From assembly GCF_916618895.1 (NCBI RefSeq), contig NZ_OU745391.1, positions 620,001 through 684,000 of the forward strand: a stretch of 64,000 nucleotides of DNA. The letters run 5' to 3'. Source of the stretch: Pseudoclavibacter sp. Marseille-Q3772 (lineage in GTDB: Bacteria > Actinomycetota > Actinomycetes > Actinomycetales > Microbacteriaceae). Made by a program: the position numbers and the translations under genes. This document shows positions 35,126 to 45,188 of the stretch, one piece after another. The notes below the pieces were generated by a model. It made no database searches, was not told where the DNA came from, and saw only the letters and a program-made list of their open reading frames with translations. Position 1 is the first letter of the stretch. Each line of letters starts with the position of its first letter.

Positions 35126-37684
35126 CTATGCGCGGATTTGCGCTCCGAATCGTTCGGCGGCGACCGTTGCACCCGCTTCTTTCGCTTCGGTTGCTTCTGC
35201 CGCGGTGAGGGTGCGTTCGTTCGAGCGGAACCGCAGCGCGAAGGTGAGCGACTTTTGCCCTTCCTCCAGACCTTTGCCGCGGTAGTCGTCGACGAGGCTG
35301 ATGTGTTCCAACAGCTCACCAGCGCCCTCTCGGACCGCGGCCAGCACTGCTCCGGCGGGTACCTCACTGTCCACGACGAGTGACAGGTCCTGTGTGGCTG
35401 CGGGCACCCCAGCAATCACACCGGCCGATACGTGTCGCGGTGAGTGTGCCAGTACCGCATCCACATCAAGCTCAACTGCCGCGACCACGCGCGGCAGATC
35501 GCGTTCGTCGGTCACCTGCGGGTGGAGCTCACCTGCGTAACCGACCGTGTGCGCCTGACCGTTCGCATCCACAATCGAAACCTCAGCGCAGCGTCCCGGG
35601 TGGAACGCCGGGTGCGTTCCCTGCTGCACGGTGAACGTGGCCGCCGTCGCGAGCGATACCCGGTCGAGGACCTCCATAGCGTCCTGCCAGCCGAAGGCGA
35701 CTGCATCCGTACCGGGCTGTTTCGCGGTGCGGTCCCCCACCAGTACCGCAGATACCCAGTACGGCTGCGGCGGTAGGGATGCATTGAGCGCGGCGATCGT
35801 CGCATCGCTCGGTCGCTGTGCAACCGGTGGTAGCTCGGCAACGCCGTACTCAACATCGCTTTCCGGCCGGAATACGCGCCCGAGTTCGAACACGGCAACA
35901 TCAGTCATGCCGCGCGACACATTGCGGTGTGCGGCTTCCAGCAGCCCCGGAAGCAAGCTGCGACGCATCCACGCCTGTTTCGCATCGAGCGCGTTTGCGA
36001 GCTTGACCTGCGCGACCTCATCCTCACCAGCGACCGCACCGAAGAGTTGGTTATCGCGTTCGGTGACAAACGGGTAGGTGATGACTTCGGTGTGACCGGT
36101 GCCAGCCAGCACGTCGGCAATCTTGCGGCGCAGCTCTTGGCTACGGGTGAACCCGCGCCCGGTAGCCGCCTGCGGAACGACCGAAGGGATGCGGTCAAAG
36201 CCGGCGAGCCGGCCGATCTCTTCTACCAGGTTGACGTCTTCGGTGAGATCGTGGCGCCAGCTCGGGGGGATCACCACATAGTCGTCACCGTCGCGGCCGA
36301 CCGTGCAGCCGGTGGCAGTGAGCGCTTCGCTGATTTCTTCCGCCGAGTATTCGATACCCATCAAGCGTGCGGGCAGCCCCGCAGCCATGGTGATCGCTGA
36401 GCGCTCGGCCGGTTTACCGACCACAACACCCGCGGGCTCCAGCGTGCCACCGGCAAGCTCAATCATGAGCTCAGCGACGCGAGCTCCCGCTTTCACGGCA
36501 ACCGCAGCATCCACACTGCGAGCAAAGCGTCGCGATGCCTCCGAGGGCAGCTTGTGGCGACGTGCAGTGCGCGCGATCGAGATCGGCGCAAAGTTTGCCG
36601 CTTCGATGAACACATTCTTGGTCTGCTCGCTCAGCTCGGTTTCGGCACCGCCCATGACACCGGCAATACCGATCGGGCCGCGATCGTCAGTGATGAGGAT
36701 GTCTTCATCGCTGAGCTGACGTTCCTTGTCGTCGAGCGTGGTGATCGTTTCGCCCGCACTCGCGCGACGTACATGGATGCCGCCACGGAGTGCATCCATG
36801 TCGTAACCGTGGATTGGCTGGCCGAGCTCGAGCATCACGTAGTTGGTGATATCGATCAGCAGCCCGAGTGAGCGGATGCCGGCCAGTCGTAGTCGCGACT
36901 TCATCCATGTCGGTGTGGTCCGGGTGCCATCGACACCGGTCACCACAAATCCGGCAAACACCTCACTCAGCGGTTCGTCGCGAACCGCGAGCTCGTCGGC
37001 CAGGGTCACCGGAACACGCACCTGGGATGCCTTCTCGGCGATTCCCCGGGCGATCAAATCATCAAGTTCTGGCCTGAGCGCCGGGTCCGAGAAGGCGGCA
37101 CCGGTTGCGTGACCGTACTCGCGAGCGAGCCCACGCATCGACATTGCGTAGCCGCGGTCCGGGGTGACGTTAACCTCTATCGCGACATCGTCAAGCCCCA
37201 GCAGCGGCAGCGCGGGAGTACCGACTTCAGCGTCAATACCGAGCTTGCCCAGCACGATGATGCCGTCGTGGTCTTCACCGATTCCGAGTTCGCGTGCCGA
37301 GGCCATCATGCCCTCAGAAACGTGGCCGTAGGTTTTGCGTGCTGAGATGGTGAAATCACCAGGTAGCACCGAGCCGGGCAGGGTAACTACGACCTTGTCA
37401 CCAACTTCGAAGTTGTGAGCGCCGCAGACAATGCCGTGCACATCCGCGGCGGTAGTGCCTTCCGGTGCCACACGAACCTGGCACCAGTTAATGGTCTTGC
37501 CGTTCTTCTGCGGCTCGGGGATGCGTTCGAGCACCTCACCGACAACGATCGGACCGCTCAGCTCGCCGCCGTGGACCGCCTCGTCTTCCAACCCGACGCG
37601 AACAAACGCATCCAATACATCCTGCGGGGTCGCATCTTCGGCAACCGCTACGTACTCACGCAGCCATGAAAGAGGTACGCGCAT
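35126..37684 (-). CDS. pheT: Phenylalanyl-tRNA synthetase beta subunit
   Basis: Large subunit of the alpha2-beta2 synthetase. At 852 residues it is full length: MRVPLSWLREYV N-terminus, the OB-type tRNA-binding domain (VVGEVLERIPEP to VCGAHNFEVGDKVVV), the B3/B4 editing domain, B5 repeat, and a ferredoxin-like anticodon-binding end (VDDYRGKGLEEGQKSLTFALRF). Two bases separate it from pheS. Confidence 0.97.
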   Translation of the reverse strand: MRVPLSWLREYVAVAEDATPQDVLDAFVRVGLEDEAVHGGELSGPIVVGEVLERIPEPQKNGKTINWCQVRVAPEGTTAADVHGIVCGAHNFEVGDKVVVTLPGSVLPGDFTISARKTYGHVSEGMMASARELGIGEDHDGIIVLGKLGIDAEVGTPALPLLGLDDVAIEVNVTPDRGYAMSMRGLAREYGHATGAAFSDPALRPELDDLIARGIAEKASQVRVPVTLADELAVRDEPLSEVFAGFVVTGVDGTRTTPTWMKSRLRLAGIRSLGLLIDITNYVMLELGQPIHGYDMDALRGGIHVRRASAGETITTLDDKERQLSDEDILITDDRGPIGIAGVMGGAETELSEQTKNVFIEAANFAPISIARTARRHKLPSEASRRFARSVDAAVAVKAGARVAELMIELAGGTLEPAGVVVGKPAERSAITMAAGLPARLMGIEYSAEEISEALTATGCTVGRDGDDYVVIPPSWRHDLTEDVNLVEEIGRLAGFDRIPSVVPQAATGRGFTRSQELRRKIADVLAGTGHTEVITYPFVTERDNQLFGAVAGEDEVAQVKLANALDAKQAWMRRSLLPGLLEAAHRNVSRGMTDVAVFELGRVFRPESDVEYGVAELPPVAQRPSDATIAALNASLPPQPYWVSAVLVGDRTAKQPGTDAVAFGWQDAMEVLDRVSLATAATFTVQQGTHPAFHPGRCAEVSIVDANGQAHTVGYAGELHPQVTDERDLPRVVAAVELDVDAVLAHSPRHVSAGVIAGVPAATQDLSLVVDSEVPAGAVLAAVREGAGELLEHISLVDDYRGKGLEEGQKSLTFALRFRSNERTLTAAEATEAKEAGATVAAERFGAQIRA

Positions 37685-37686
37685 GA

Positions 37687-38739
37687 CTAAATCACCATCC
37701 CGAACTGTTGGCTGAACCGAACATCACCCTCGACCATGTCGCGCATATCGGTGAGCTCATTACGGAACATCAAGGTGCGTTCAACACCCATACCGAACGC
37801 AAAACCGCGGTACTCCTCCGGGTCGATACCGGCTGCCTTAAGCACATTGGGGTGCACCATGCCGCATCCGCCCCACTCGATCCATCGCGGGCCACCCTTG
37901 GCCAATGGATGCCAGACATCCATTTCGGCGCTGGGCTCGGTGAATGGGAAGTAGTTATTGCGCAAGCGGATCTTCGCCTCTTCGCCAAAAAGCGTGCGGG
38001 CGAGGTGTTCGAGGGTGCCGCGCAGGTGAGCCATGCTCAGATCCTTGTCGACCGCGAGCCCTTCGAATTGCATGAACGCCGGCGAGTGCGTGGCGTCAAG
38101 TTCATCGGTTCGGTACGTGCGACCTGGCGAAAGAATGTACAGTGGCGCACCGCGCTCAAGCATCGAGCGCATCTGCACGGGAGACGTGTGGGTGCGCAGC
38201 AGCATGTGCCGCTCGACCGGCTCGACAAAGAACGTGTCCTGCAGTGCGCGGGCCGGGTGGTCGGCGTCGAAATTGAGAGAGTCGAAGTTAAACCACTCGT
38301 TTTCCAGTTCCGGCCCGTCGGCAATCTCCCATCCCATACCGACGAAGATGTCGCTGACACGATCGCGCAGCAGGTTCAGCGGGTGGCGGGCACCGTTTCG
38401 CTCGCGTACCGAATAGGCAGTGACATCCACGCGCTCAGCGGCCAACCGTGCCTCGGCCTCGGCTGCCGCAAGTTCAGCCTCACGCGCGGCATAGGCCTTG
38501 TTTACTTCGCCGCGAGCCTTACCGATCAGCTGGCCAGCAGCCTTCTTCTGATCGTTCGGCACCTGACGCATGGCAGCGTTCAGCTGTGCGAGGGCGGACT
38601 GCTCACCGAGGTGCTCAGAGCGCACCTGCTTCAATGCAGCGGCGTCAGCAGCTTCGGCAATCGCAGTGAGTGCGGCTGACGAGGCAGCACCGACAGCTTC
38701 CTCAGTGATGGGGTGCTCGGATGCGTTTGGTTCAGACAC
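37687..38739 (-). CDS. pheS: Phenylalanyl-tRNA synthetase alpha subunit
   Basis: Catalytic subunit. The 350-residue protein has an N-terminal coiled coil and class-II motifs: [51 protein letters not shown] and [13 protein letters not shown]. No suitable ATG exists; GTG 38739 (VSEPNASEH) gives the normal length. Upstream in-frame codons overlap the methyltransferase gene and look non-coding. Confidence 0.95.
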   Translation of the reverse strand: MSEPNASEHPITEEAVGAASSAALTAIAEAADAAALKQVRSEHLGEQSALAQLNAAMRQVPNDQKKAAGQLIGKARGEVNKAYAAREAELAAAEAEARLAAERVDVTAYSVRERNGARHPLNLLRDRVSDIFVGMGWEIADGPELENEWFNFDSLNFDADHPARALQDTFFVEPVERHMLLRTHTSPVQMRSMLERGAPLYILSPGRTYRTDELDATHSPAFMQFEGLAVDKDLSMAHLRGTLEHLARTLFGEEAKIRLRNNYFPFTEPSAEMDVWHPLAKGGPRWIEWGGCGMVHPNVLKAAGIDPEEYRGFAFGMGVERTLMFRNELTDMRDMVEGDVRFSQQFGMVI

Positions 38740-38789
38740 GCTGCCCAAGTCTAGTGGGTGCGGTACTGGCAGTGAGTACGCGGCTCGAA

Positions 38790-39617
38790 TTAGCTCGGGT
38801 TTACCGGCGAATCGGCTCCGCAGCGGTGACTGAATGCGCTCTCGTACAGGCACACGCTCGCTGCGGTGGCCAGGTTCATCGACTCGGCACTGCCATAGAT
38901 CGGCACCACGAGGCTGGTATCGCACTGTGCGACGACCTCGGGTTCCAACCCACGCGCTTCGTTCCCGAACACCCACGCGGTGGGAGCGGCAAGCTCGCCC
39001 TGCTCGCGCGCTTCGAGCAGGTCGTGACCGTTGACGTCGGCCGCAGCCACCCGCATCCCCGCCATACGAGCGCGCGTTGTTGCATCCGACACATCAGCGT
39101 CAATAGCGATTGGGATGTGGAAGATCGAACCGGTAGTAGCCCGGACAACTTTCGGGTTATATAGGTCGACCGTGCGGCCGGTGAGGATGACCGCATCGGC
39201 GCCGGCCGAGTCGGCAACGCGGATGATGGTGCCAAGGTTTCCGGGATCGCGTACTTCTTCGAGAATGGCCACGAGCTTGGGCGAATCATCAAAGAGACGC
39301 TTGATGGCGGCCGGGAATTGCCGAGCGACCGCAACAACGCCCTGTGGCGTACGCGTATCGCTCATCGCATCCACCACTTCTTCGGTGGCAAATACCGGCT
39401 CAATGTCGGAGCCGTCGGCAAGCTCTGCAATGTCGCGGTGCCGTTCGAACGCGGTCGGGGTGACGAAGAGTTCTTCGACCAGATCGGGGCGATACATCAG
39501 CGCCTCGCGCACCGCCTGCGGGCCTTCAAGTACGAACAGCCCCCGCTGCGTACGCTCGGATTTCTGCGCAAGTTTACGAACATCGCGGACACGCTGGTTT
39601 CGGACTGATTCGATCAA
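38790..39617 (-). CDS. SpoU/TrmH-family RNA 2'-O-methyltransferase
   Basis: SPOUT methyltransferase of 275 residues. It has an N-terminal substrate-binding domain ([13 protein letters not shown]) and the trefoil-knot motifs [41 protein letters not shown] and [22 protein letters not shown]. Similar genes between rplT and pheS are common in actinobacteria. Target (23S rRNA or tRNA) unknown. Confidence 0.92.
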   Translation of the reverse strand: MIESVRNQRVRDVRKLAQKSERTQRGLFVLEGPQAVREALMYRPDLVEELFVTPTAFERHRDIAELADGSDIEPVFATEEVVDAMSDTRTPQGVVAVARQFPAAIKRLFDDSPKLVAILEEVRDPGNLGTIIRVADSAGADAVILTGRTVDLYNPKVVRATTGSIFHIPIAIDADVSDATTRARMAGMRVAAADVNGHDLLEAREQGELAAPTAWVFGNEARGLEPEVVAQCDTSLVVPIYGSAESMNLATAASVCLYESAFSHRCGADSPVNPS

Positions 39618-39703
39618 CGAGGCCTCCTCGGGTTAGTGCAGTTTCGATGGTAGTCAGCACGGCAGATTCACCGACCATGTGCCGCACGGCGTGGAAAACG
39701 ACT

Positions 39704-39733
39704 GCGGGCAGTCAAGTTGCCTTGACCGCCCGC
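39704..39733 (-). terminator. Terminator of the infC-rpmI-rplT operon
   Basis: GCGGGC-A-GTCAAG and CTTGAC-C-GCCCGC form a 13-position stem with one mismatch (G·T wobble in the RNA) around a 4-nt loop; on the minus strand CGTTTTCC follows. It lies 21 bp past rplT. Confidence 0.75.
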
Positions 39734-39754
39734 GACTCGAAGAGCTGCGATTAG

Positions 39755-40141
39755 TTACGCAGCGTTCTTCGGTGCCGAAGTGTTCTCCGGCAGTGCCTGC
39801 TTTGCCTGCTCAACGAGCGCTGCGAACGCGGCGGGCTCGTTTACAGCCAGCTCGGCGAGCATGCGGCGGTCAACCTCGACACCGGCCAGGTTCAGACCCT
39901 GGATGAAACGGTTGTAGGTAAGACCGTTAGCGCGCGATGCTGCGTTGATGCGCTGGATCCACAGACGACGGAAGTCGCCCTTGCGGTCCTTACGGTGGTC
40001 GTAGTTGTAGACAAACGAGTGGATGACCTGCTCTTTTGCCTTACGGTACAGACGCGAGCGCTGTCCGCGGTATCCGGACGCTTGCTCGAGAATAGTGCGA
40101 CGCTTCTTCTGGGCGTTAACCGCCCGCTTCACACGTGCCAT
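39755..40141 (-). CDS. rplT: 50S ribosomal protein L20
   Basis: Binds 23S rRNA early in 50S assembly. The 128-residue basic protein [35 protein letters not shown] is unmistakable L20, with a slightly extended C-terminus. AGGAG precedes the ATG. Confidence 0.97.
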   Translation of the reverse strand: MARVKRAVNAQKKRRTILEQASGYRGQRSRLYRKAKEQVIHSFVYNYDHRKDRKGDFRRLWIQRINAASRANGLTYNRFIQGLNLAGVEVDRRMLAELAVNEPAAFAALVEQAKQALPENTSAPKNAA

Positions 40142-40200
40142 TGCAGTGTTCTCCTAAAAATTGTTCCTGGCTCGGCGCGGTAGCGCGCGAGCATTTGGGG

Positions 40201-40395
40201 TTACTTACCCAGCAGCTTCTTAACGACCTTGGCGTCCTGAGGGGCGAGGACCTGGTCCTTATTCAGGCGTGCCTTGCGGCGAGCCGACTTAACCTCGAGG
40301 TTGTGGCGCATACCGGCCTGCTGCTTGCGCACCTTGCCGGTGCCGGTGAGCTTGAAGCGCTTCTTGCTACCCGAGTGGGTCTTCTGCTTCGGCAT
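40201..40395 (-). CDS. rpmI: 50S ribosomal protein L35
   Basis: A 64-residue basic protein ([23 protein letters not shown]). Its ATG shares a base with the infC stop (TAATG), with AAGGAG inside the infC end, so translation is coupled. Confidence 0.96.
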   Translation of the reverse strand: MPKQKTHSGSKKRFKLTGTGKVRKQQAGMRHNLEVKSARRKARLNKDQVLAPQDAKVVKKLLGK

Positions 40396-41039
40396 TAGTT
40401 CTCCTTGGTTGCTGATTCCGCAGCCTTCTTGGCCGGTTCGGCCTTCGCTTCGGCTGCGGCGGATTTAGCGGCGCGGGCGGCCTGCTTTTGCTGGATACGC
40501 CGTGCGTTTTGTTCCGCTTTTGCCTCGGACTTGTTCTTGACCGGGGCGACGATCATCACCATGTTGCGACCGTCGAGCTTGGGGCGGTTCTCGCTGGAAC
40601 CGTATTCGGCGACATCATCAGCGAACTTCTGCAGCAATTTGAGACCGAGTTCGGGGCGTGACTGCTCACGGCCACGGAACTGGATCATTGCCTTGACCTT
40701 GTCTCCCGCTTCAAGGAAGCCAATGGCCCGCTTGAGCTTCGTCTCGTAGTCGTGGTCGTCGATCTTCAGGCGGAAGCGGACTTCCTTGAGCACGGTGTTG
40801 GCCTGGTTGCGTCGTGCTTCCTTGGCCTTCTGTGCGGCTTCGTACTTGAACTTGCCGTAATCCATGATCTTGGCCACGGGCGGCTTGCTGTTCGGCGATA
40901 CTTCGACGAGGTCAAGGTCGGCTTCCTGCGCCAGGCGCAGTGCGATCTCGAGCTTGACGACACCGACCTGCTCGCCTCCCGGTCCGACCAGGCGGACTTC
41001 GTGAGCACGAATTCGGTCGTTGGTGCGTGGTTCGCTGAT
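40395..41039 (-). CDS. infC: Translation initiation factor IF-3, ATC start codon
   Basis: Keeps 30S subunits dissociated and proofreads the start codon. The protein is 214 residues counted from the ATC at 41039 ([19 protein letters not shown]), with AGGAG six bases upstream. The first ATG (40877, [13 protein letters not shown]) would delete most of the N-terminal domain, so it is not the start. A non-AUG start is the classical means of IF-3 autoregulation. The C-terminus is a long Lys/Ala tail after the usual end. Confidence 0.94.
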   Translation of the reverse strand: MSEPRTNDRIRAHEVRLVGPGGEQVGVVKLEIALRLAQEADLDLVEVSPNSKPPVAKIMDYGKFKYEAAQKAKEARRNQANTVLKEVRFRLKIDDHDYETKLKRAIGFLEAGDKVKAMIQFRGREQSRPELGLKLLQKFADDVAEYGSSENRPKLDGRNMVMIVAPVKNKSEAKAEQNARRIQQKQAARAAKSAAAEAKAEPAKKAAESATKEN

Positions 41040-41319
41040 GGATGACTCCTTTGCTCGCGGGTGATTTGCTTCACGGTGGTGAAACTTCAGATCGTCTCAC
41101 CGTAGATACCGCAGCATCACACGCGTGGCCACTGTATTCGTTGGGCGGACCCAACTTCCCCAGTACTCGGTAAGAGTCAACCCGATTGCGTGGGCGGAGG
41201 TAGTGGCGTACCCGGTAACCTAAACGGTATGCGCGGGTGGGACGAATCCTCTTGTCTCAGAGTCTGCAGCGCAGACACCGGCGACTAGCGTACCAGAATT
41301 CGTGCTCGAAAGGAACATC

Positions 41320-41715
41320 ATGAACGAGCAATCATCGGCCCGGGACAACGCCAACGAACCTCTCGCTGACACGGAGCTGGCCGCATCCATTGCCGAGCAG
41401 GAACGCGATATCGCTGAGGTACCGGCCGTTGAACTCATCACGACCGTGGCCGTCCACTTGATGTCCGCCGCCGCAGTTCACCTCGGTCTTGGCGACGAAC
41501 CCGAACCACAGCGAGATCTCGACGAGGCACGCAAACTCATCAGCGCACTCGCCGGCCTGGTCACCGCATCCCTCCCCTACCTTGGCGACCACCACGCCCG
41601 TCCACTGCGAGACGGACTGCGGTCGCTGCAATTGGCGTTCCGGGAGGCATCGACCTCGCCCGATCCGGTTGGTAAGGGCCCGGGCGAAGACCTCACCGGC
41701 CCGGTATTCGCCTAG
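41320..41715 (+). CDS. DUF1844-type protein
   Basis: A 131-residue acidic protein. The core AVELITTVAVHLMSAAAVHLGLGDEPE... DLDEARKLISALAGLVTAS is typical of DUF1844 proteins, which sit divergently beside infC in actinobacteria. The ATG at 41320 follows GAAAGGA at proper spacing. Two amphipathic helices; function unknown. Confidence 0.85.
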   Translation: MNEQSSARDNANEPLADTELAASIAEQERDIAEVPAVELITTVAVHLMSAAAVHLGLGDEPEPQRDLDEARKLISALAGLVTASLPYLGDHHARPLRDGLRSLQLAFREASTSPDPVGKGPGEDLTGPVFA

Positions 41716-41725
41716 TGCAACGACA

Positions 41726-41750
41726 CTGCGACCCCTCGGCGGGGTCGCAG
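41726..41750. terminator. Bidirectional hairpin between convergent genes
   Basis: CTGCGACCCC and GGGGTCGCAG form a perfect 10-bp stem with a 5-nt TCGGC loop between the DUF1844 gene and the P-type ATPase. Confidence 0.7.
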
Positions 41751-41775
41751 CACTGGTTTGTTCGGATGCAGCGGG

Positions 41776-44283
41776 CTAGGCACCGATTCGACGGTTCGCC
41801 TGCTCGTATTGGGCGCGTTCTGCGCGGATGCGCAACTGTCCGTGCACCTCGAGCGCAACCACACCGATCGCCGCGATGACGGCCACCGCGATCAACACTT
41901 GCGAACTTGGCCATGCGAAGCCGAAGAACCATACGGTCACGGGAATGAATAACGCGGCAACAAAAATACCGATGCATCCCAACATGACGATTGCCAGCAG
42001 CGGCCCGAACGGACGACACAGCAAACCGAGCACCCACAGACTGAGTACGGCGAGCACGAGCGCGTTCGCGGTCTGCTGCTGCGCAACGGTTTGATCATGC
42101 ATTCCGCCAACAATCGTGATGGCCACAAGCCCCGCGGTAATAACGATTCCTGCGGGTACGGCAAACTGCAGGGCGCGGGCAAAGAATCCCGGGATGTAGC
42201 GACGGGTGTTGGGGATGAGCGCCAACACAAAGGCTGGCCAACCGATGGCGACGCCATCAAGCAGTGCCATTTGCCGAGGCTCAAACGGGTACTGCCACAG
42301 CAGGGCACCGAAAATGATCGCCACGGCGATTGCCCAGGCGGTCTTAGAGAGATAGAGCTTGGCAAGACGCTCGATGTTGGCAATCGCCTGCCGGCCCTCA
42401 TTCACCACATTCGGCATGGCTTCGAACTGGTTGTCGAGTAGCGTCATCCGCGCCACGGCACGGGAAGCTCCCGAACCATTACCCATGGCGATACCGAGGT
42501 CGGCGTCTTTCAGCGCCAGCACGTCGTTGACACCGTCACCGGTCATCGCCACGACGTGGCCACGTGCCTGTAGGGCGTGCACCATCGCACGTTTCTGGTC
42601 TGGGGTCACGCGCCCGAAAACACGTGACTCATCCATGACCTCTCCCAGCTTGCCCTGGTCGTCCGGGAGCGTTCTCGCATCCACACCCGACTCGTTCTCG
42701 TCAATGAGGCCGACCTGTCGAGCAACCGCCGTGACCGTTCGCGAATCATCTCCCGAGATGACCCGTAGGGACACGCCCTCCTCGGTGAAGTAGCGCACGG
42801 TGTCAGCCGCATCCTCACGGACTCGCTCACGCAACACGATCAGCGCAATGCCGTGGCGTTGTTCGGCGAGTTCGCACGATTTGATCTGTGCTTCGCTCAA
42901 CGGCTGCTCGCTATAGCACAGCGCCAATACTCGCTGGCCAAGGTTCGCTCGTCGTTCAACTTCGGCGAGCAGTCCGGCATCGCGTTCGCTGTCGAGAATC
43001 ACATCCGGACCGCCAAGGATCCACGTACCGCGAGCCCGATCGTCATCGATAACCAGTGCCTGCCACTTACGGCTCGAGTGGAAAGGGATGCTGGCGCGCA
43101 CCGGGAGCGCCAATTCCGCCGGGTACTGCTCCCCCATTGAGACGGCCGTCGAGTTGGCATCGTCACTCGCTGCAATCGTGGCCAGGGCGTTTTCCCATCC
43201 GGCTGGCATTTGCTCGGTCTCGAATGTTTCGCGGTAGCTGACGCCGCCCTCGGTGAGCGTGCCGGTTTTGTCGAAGCACAGCACATCGACGCGCGCGAGC
43301 CCCTCAACCGCGTGAAGCTCTTGCATGAGCACTTTGCGTCGCCCAAGCTTGAGCGCACCCGCGGCGAACGCCACGGAGGTCATCAGCATCAGTCCCAGCG
43401 GCACCATAGCGATCGCCGCGGCGACCGCACCGACCGCGGCATCGCGCCACGCTTCGTTTCGGATCGCTTCATCCCAACCGCCAAAGGCGTGGATCTGACC
43501 GTTGATCACGATCAAAATCACCGGCAGCAGCAACCAGGCGATGATTCGCAGAACGCGGTTGATGCCCTCACGGATCTCGGAGTTCACCAACGAGAAGCGC
43601 TTTGCTTCTTCGGTGAGGCGTGCCGCAAAGGATGCGGAGCCCACGCGCGTCACCCGAGCTTGCCCTGATCCGCCCGCGACAATCGCGCCGGAGAGTAGCT
43701 GATCACCAATGCGCTTTTCGACCGCGTCCTCTTCGCCGGTGAGTAGCGATTCGTCAAGCTGGAGGCCTCGAGAGGACACCACAATCGCATCAGCGGGAAT
43801 CTGGTCCCCCGCTTTCACGGTGATGAGGTCGTTGACCACGAGTTCCTCGCGGGCAAGATCACGCGCCTCACCGTCGCGCACCGCTCGGGCGTGCGGCGCG
43901 TGCAGTACTCGAAGATTGTCGAGCTGCCGTTTTGCCGAGTACTCCTGCCAGATACCGATGATCGCGTTCCCGACGGCGGAAAACCCGAAGACCGCATCCT
44001 GCCATCGACCGAGGAACGCAAGCAGCGCGAAACACGACACCACGATGCCGTTAAAGAGCGTGAACACGTGAGTGCGCAGGATTGCCCAGATTGACCTACT
44101 TGTTGCGGTTGATAGGGCATTGTCGCCGTGTTCGGCCCGCGATGCTTCGACCTGTCGTGCACTCAGACCGCTGCGTACCCAGTCGGGATGGAGCCCATCA
44201 GTGACTGTGGCGAGATCGGCTTCGGCTGGTGCCACGTCGGTGGCGTCGGCGGCGACGTCGGAATTCGGAATGGAGCTGGTCAC
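41776..44283 (-). CDS. CtpE-like P-type cation-transporting ATPase
   Basis: An 835-residue pump with phosphorylation motif DKTGT (338-342), TGDGVNDVLALKDADLG hinge, actuator LLTGEE (182-185; usual TGES) and about ten transmembrane segments. Overall order matches mycobacterial CtpE, linked to calcium uptake. The conserved M4 motif PEGL reads PLGL (295-298), removing the acidic ion ligand, so substrate cannot be inferred from CtpE. The start is GTG at 44283 without a strong ribosome-binding site; it follows the SseB-like gene by 9 bp. Confidence 0.9.
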   Translation of the reverse strand: MTSSIPNSDVAADATDVAPAEADLATVTDGLHPDWVRSGLSARQVEASRAEHGDNALSTATSRSIWAILRTHVFTLFNGIVVSCFALLAFLGRWQDAVFGFSAVGNAIIGIWQEYSAKRQLDNLRVLHAPHARAVRDGEARDLAREELVVNDLITVKAGDQIPADAIVVSSRGLQLDESLLTGEEDAVEKRIGDQLLSGAIVAGGSGQARVTRVGSASFAARLTEEAKRFSLVNSEIREGINRVLRIIAWLLLPVILIVINGQIHAFGGWDEAIRNEAWRDAAVGAVAAAIAMVPLGLMLMTSVAFAAGALKLGRRKVLMQELHAVEGLARVDVLCFDKTGTLTEGGVSYRETFETEQMPAGWENALATIAASDDANSTAVSMGEQYPAELALPVRASIPFHSSRKWQALVIDDDRARGTWILGGPDVILDSERDAGLLAEVERRANLGQRVLALCYSEQPLSEAQIKSCELAEQRHGIALIVLRERVREDAADTVRYFTEEGVSLRVISGDDSRTVTAVARQVGLIDENESGVDARTLPDDQGKLGEVMDESRVFGRVTPDQKRAMVHALQARGHVVAMTGDGVNDVLALKDADLGIAMGNGSGASRAVARMTLLDNQFEAMPNVVNEGRQAIANIERLAKLYLSKTAWAIAVAIIFGALLWQYPFEPRQMALLDGVAIGWPAFVLALIPNTRRYIPGFFARALQFAVPAGIVITAGLVAITIVGGMHDQTVAQQQTANALVLAVLSLWVLGLLCRPFGPLLAIVMLGCIGIFVAALFIPVTVWFFGFAWPSSQVLIAVAVIAAIGVVALEVHGQLRIRAERAQYEQANRRIGA

Positions 44284-44292
44284 GACTTCATG

Positions 44293-45180
44293 CTATCGAC
44301 GGCGAAAGCGAGCAAACAATCCTGCTTTGGGTGGAAGCTTTGGGCGGTTGCCACGTTGCTGCTGCGACATCGCCGACGTTTCCGGTGCGGCCTGGAGGTC
44401 GCGGATGCGCGCAATACGGATGCCCAGTGAGTCGACGATCTCTAGCACCGCCTCATCGCTGGCGAAGCGTTGCTGCACTGCAGTGAGGACACGATTGAGT
44501 TCCTCGTCCGGCAGTGATTCGGCAACGGCAAGTTCAAGCATGAGTTCCGGGCCGGCGAAGTTGCAATGCGGATCGCCCGGCTGCAGGTCGATTGATTGCA
44601 GGGCCTCATACTCTTGTAGGAGCGCTGAGCACACCGCCTGCACGGTTGGATGTTGCCAGGGCAGTTCATAGGGCGTGTCCTTTGCGATCGCCCACACCGC
44701 CGGTCGTCGCACCGCAAGCTCGGTTTCGCTACCCGGATCAAGGATCATCAACTGCGTGCCCTCGCTCACTGCCGCGAGTGCCGCTTTCCGGACGTCGATT
44801 GGCACGGGTCGCGCATCCGGATCCCACGCCTGCATCGCCGCGACACTACTGAACACCGGAAGCGTTGCTCGACCGTCGGGAGCTTTGACCGACACAATCG
44901 ACAGGTCTGCCGATTTGTCGACCGTTTGGCCGGCCTCGTTCACACCGGCTTCACCCAGGTGGGCAACCAGTGGGATGAGCACGCGTACTTCGCGCAGCGT
45001 GTCAATAACCGTCACCAGACTGCCAGTGCCATCGCGCAACTCGGCAATGCTCGTTACCAGTGCTGCTGGTGCCTGTCCGTCGTCATCTGCCCACGGGTTC
45101 TCGGAAAAAGTGCGCCCCTGCCAGGGCTGCCCGGCCGAGTCAGTGAGGTGTGCACGCAGGTGCTCCGGCAGTTCAACCAT
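44293..45180 (-). CDS. SseB-family protein
   Basis: A 295-residue soluble protein with the SseB N-terminal pattern: DTLREVRVLIPLVAHL, TLPVFSSVAAMQAWDPDARPVPIDVRKAALAA and LMILDPGSE. The C-terminal half has a long helix and a basic tail (LFARFRRR). Located directly after hisA, as often in this family. Function unknown. Confidence 0.85.
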   Translation of the reverse strand: MVELPEHLRAHLTDSAGQPWQGRTFSENPWADDDGQAPAALVTSIAELRDGTGSLVTVIDTLREVRVLIPLVAHLGEAGVNEAGQTVDKSADLSIVSVKAPDGRATLPVFSSVAAMQAWDPDARPVPIDVRKAALAAVSEGTQLMILDPGSETELAVRRPAVWAIAKDTPYELPWQHPTVQAVCSALLQEYEALQSIDLQPGDPHCNFAGPELMLELAVAESLPDEELNRVLTAVQQRFASDEAVLEIVDSLGIRIARIRDLQAAPETSAMSQQQRGNRPKLPPKAGLFARFRRR

Positions 45181-45188
45181 GTGGCGCG

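Noticed and set aside
37708..38679. 323-codon plus-strand frame opposite pheS
   Set aside because: Antisense shadow of a conserved gene.
41100..41230. TTGACT upstream of infC as a promoter
   Set aside because: No acceptable -10 at 16-18 bp spacing.
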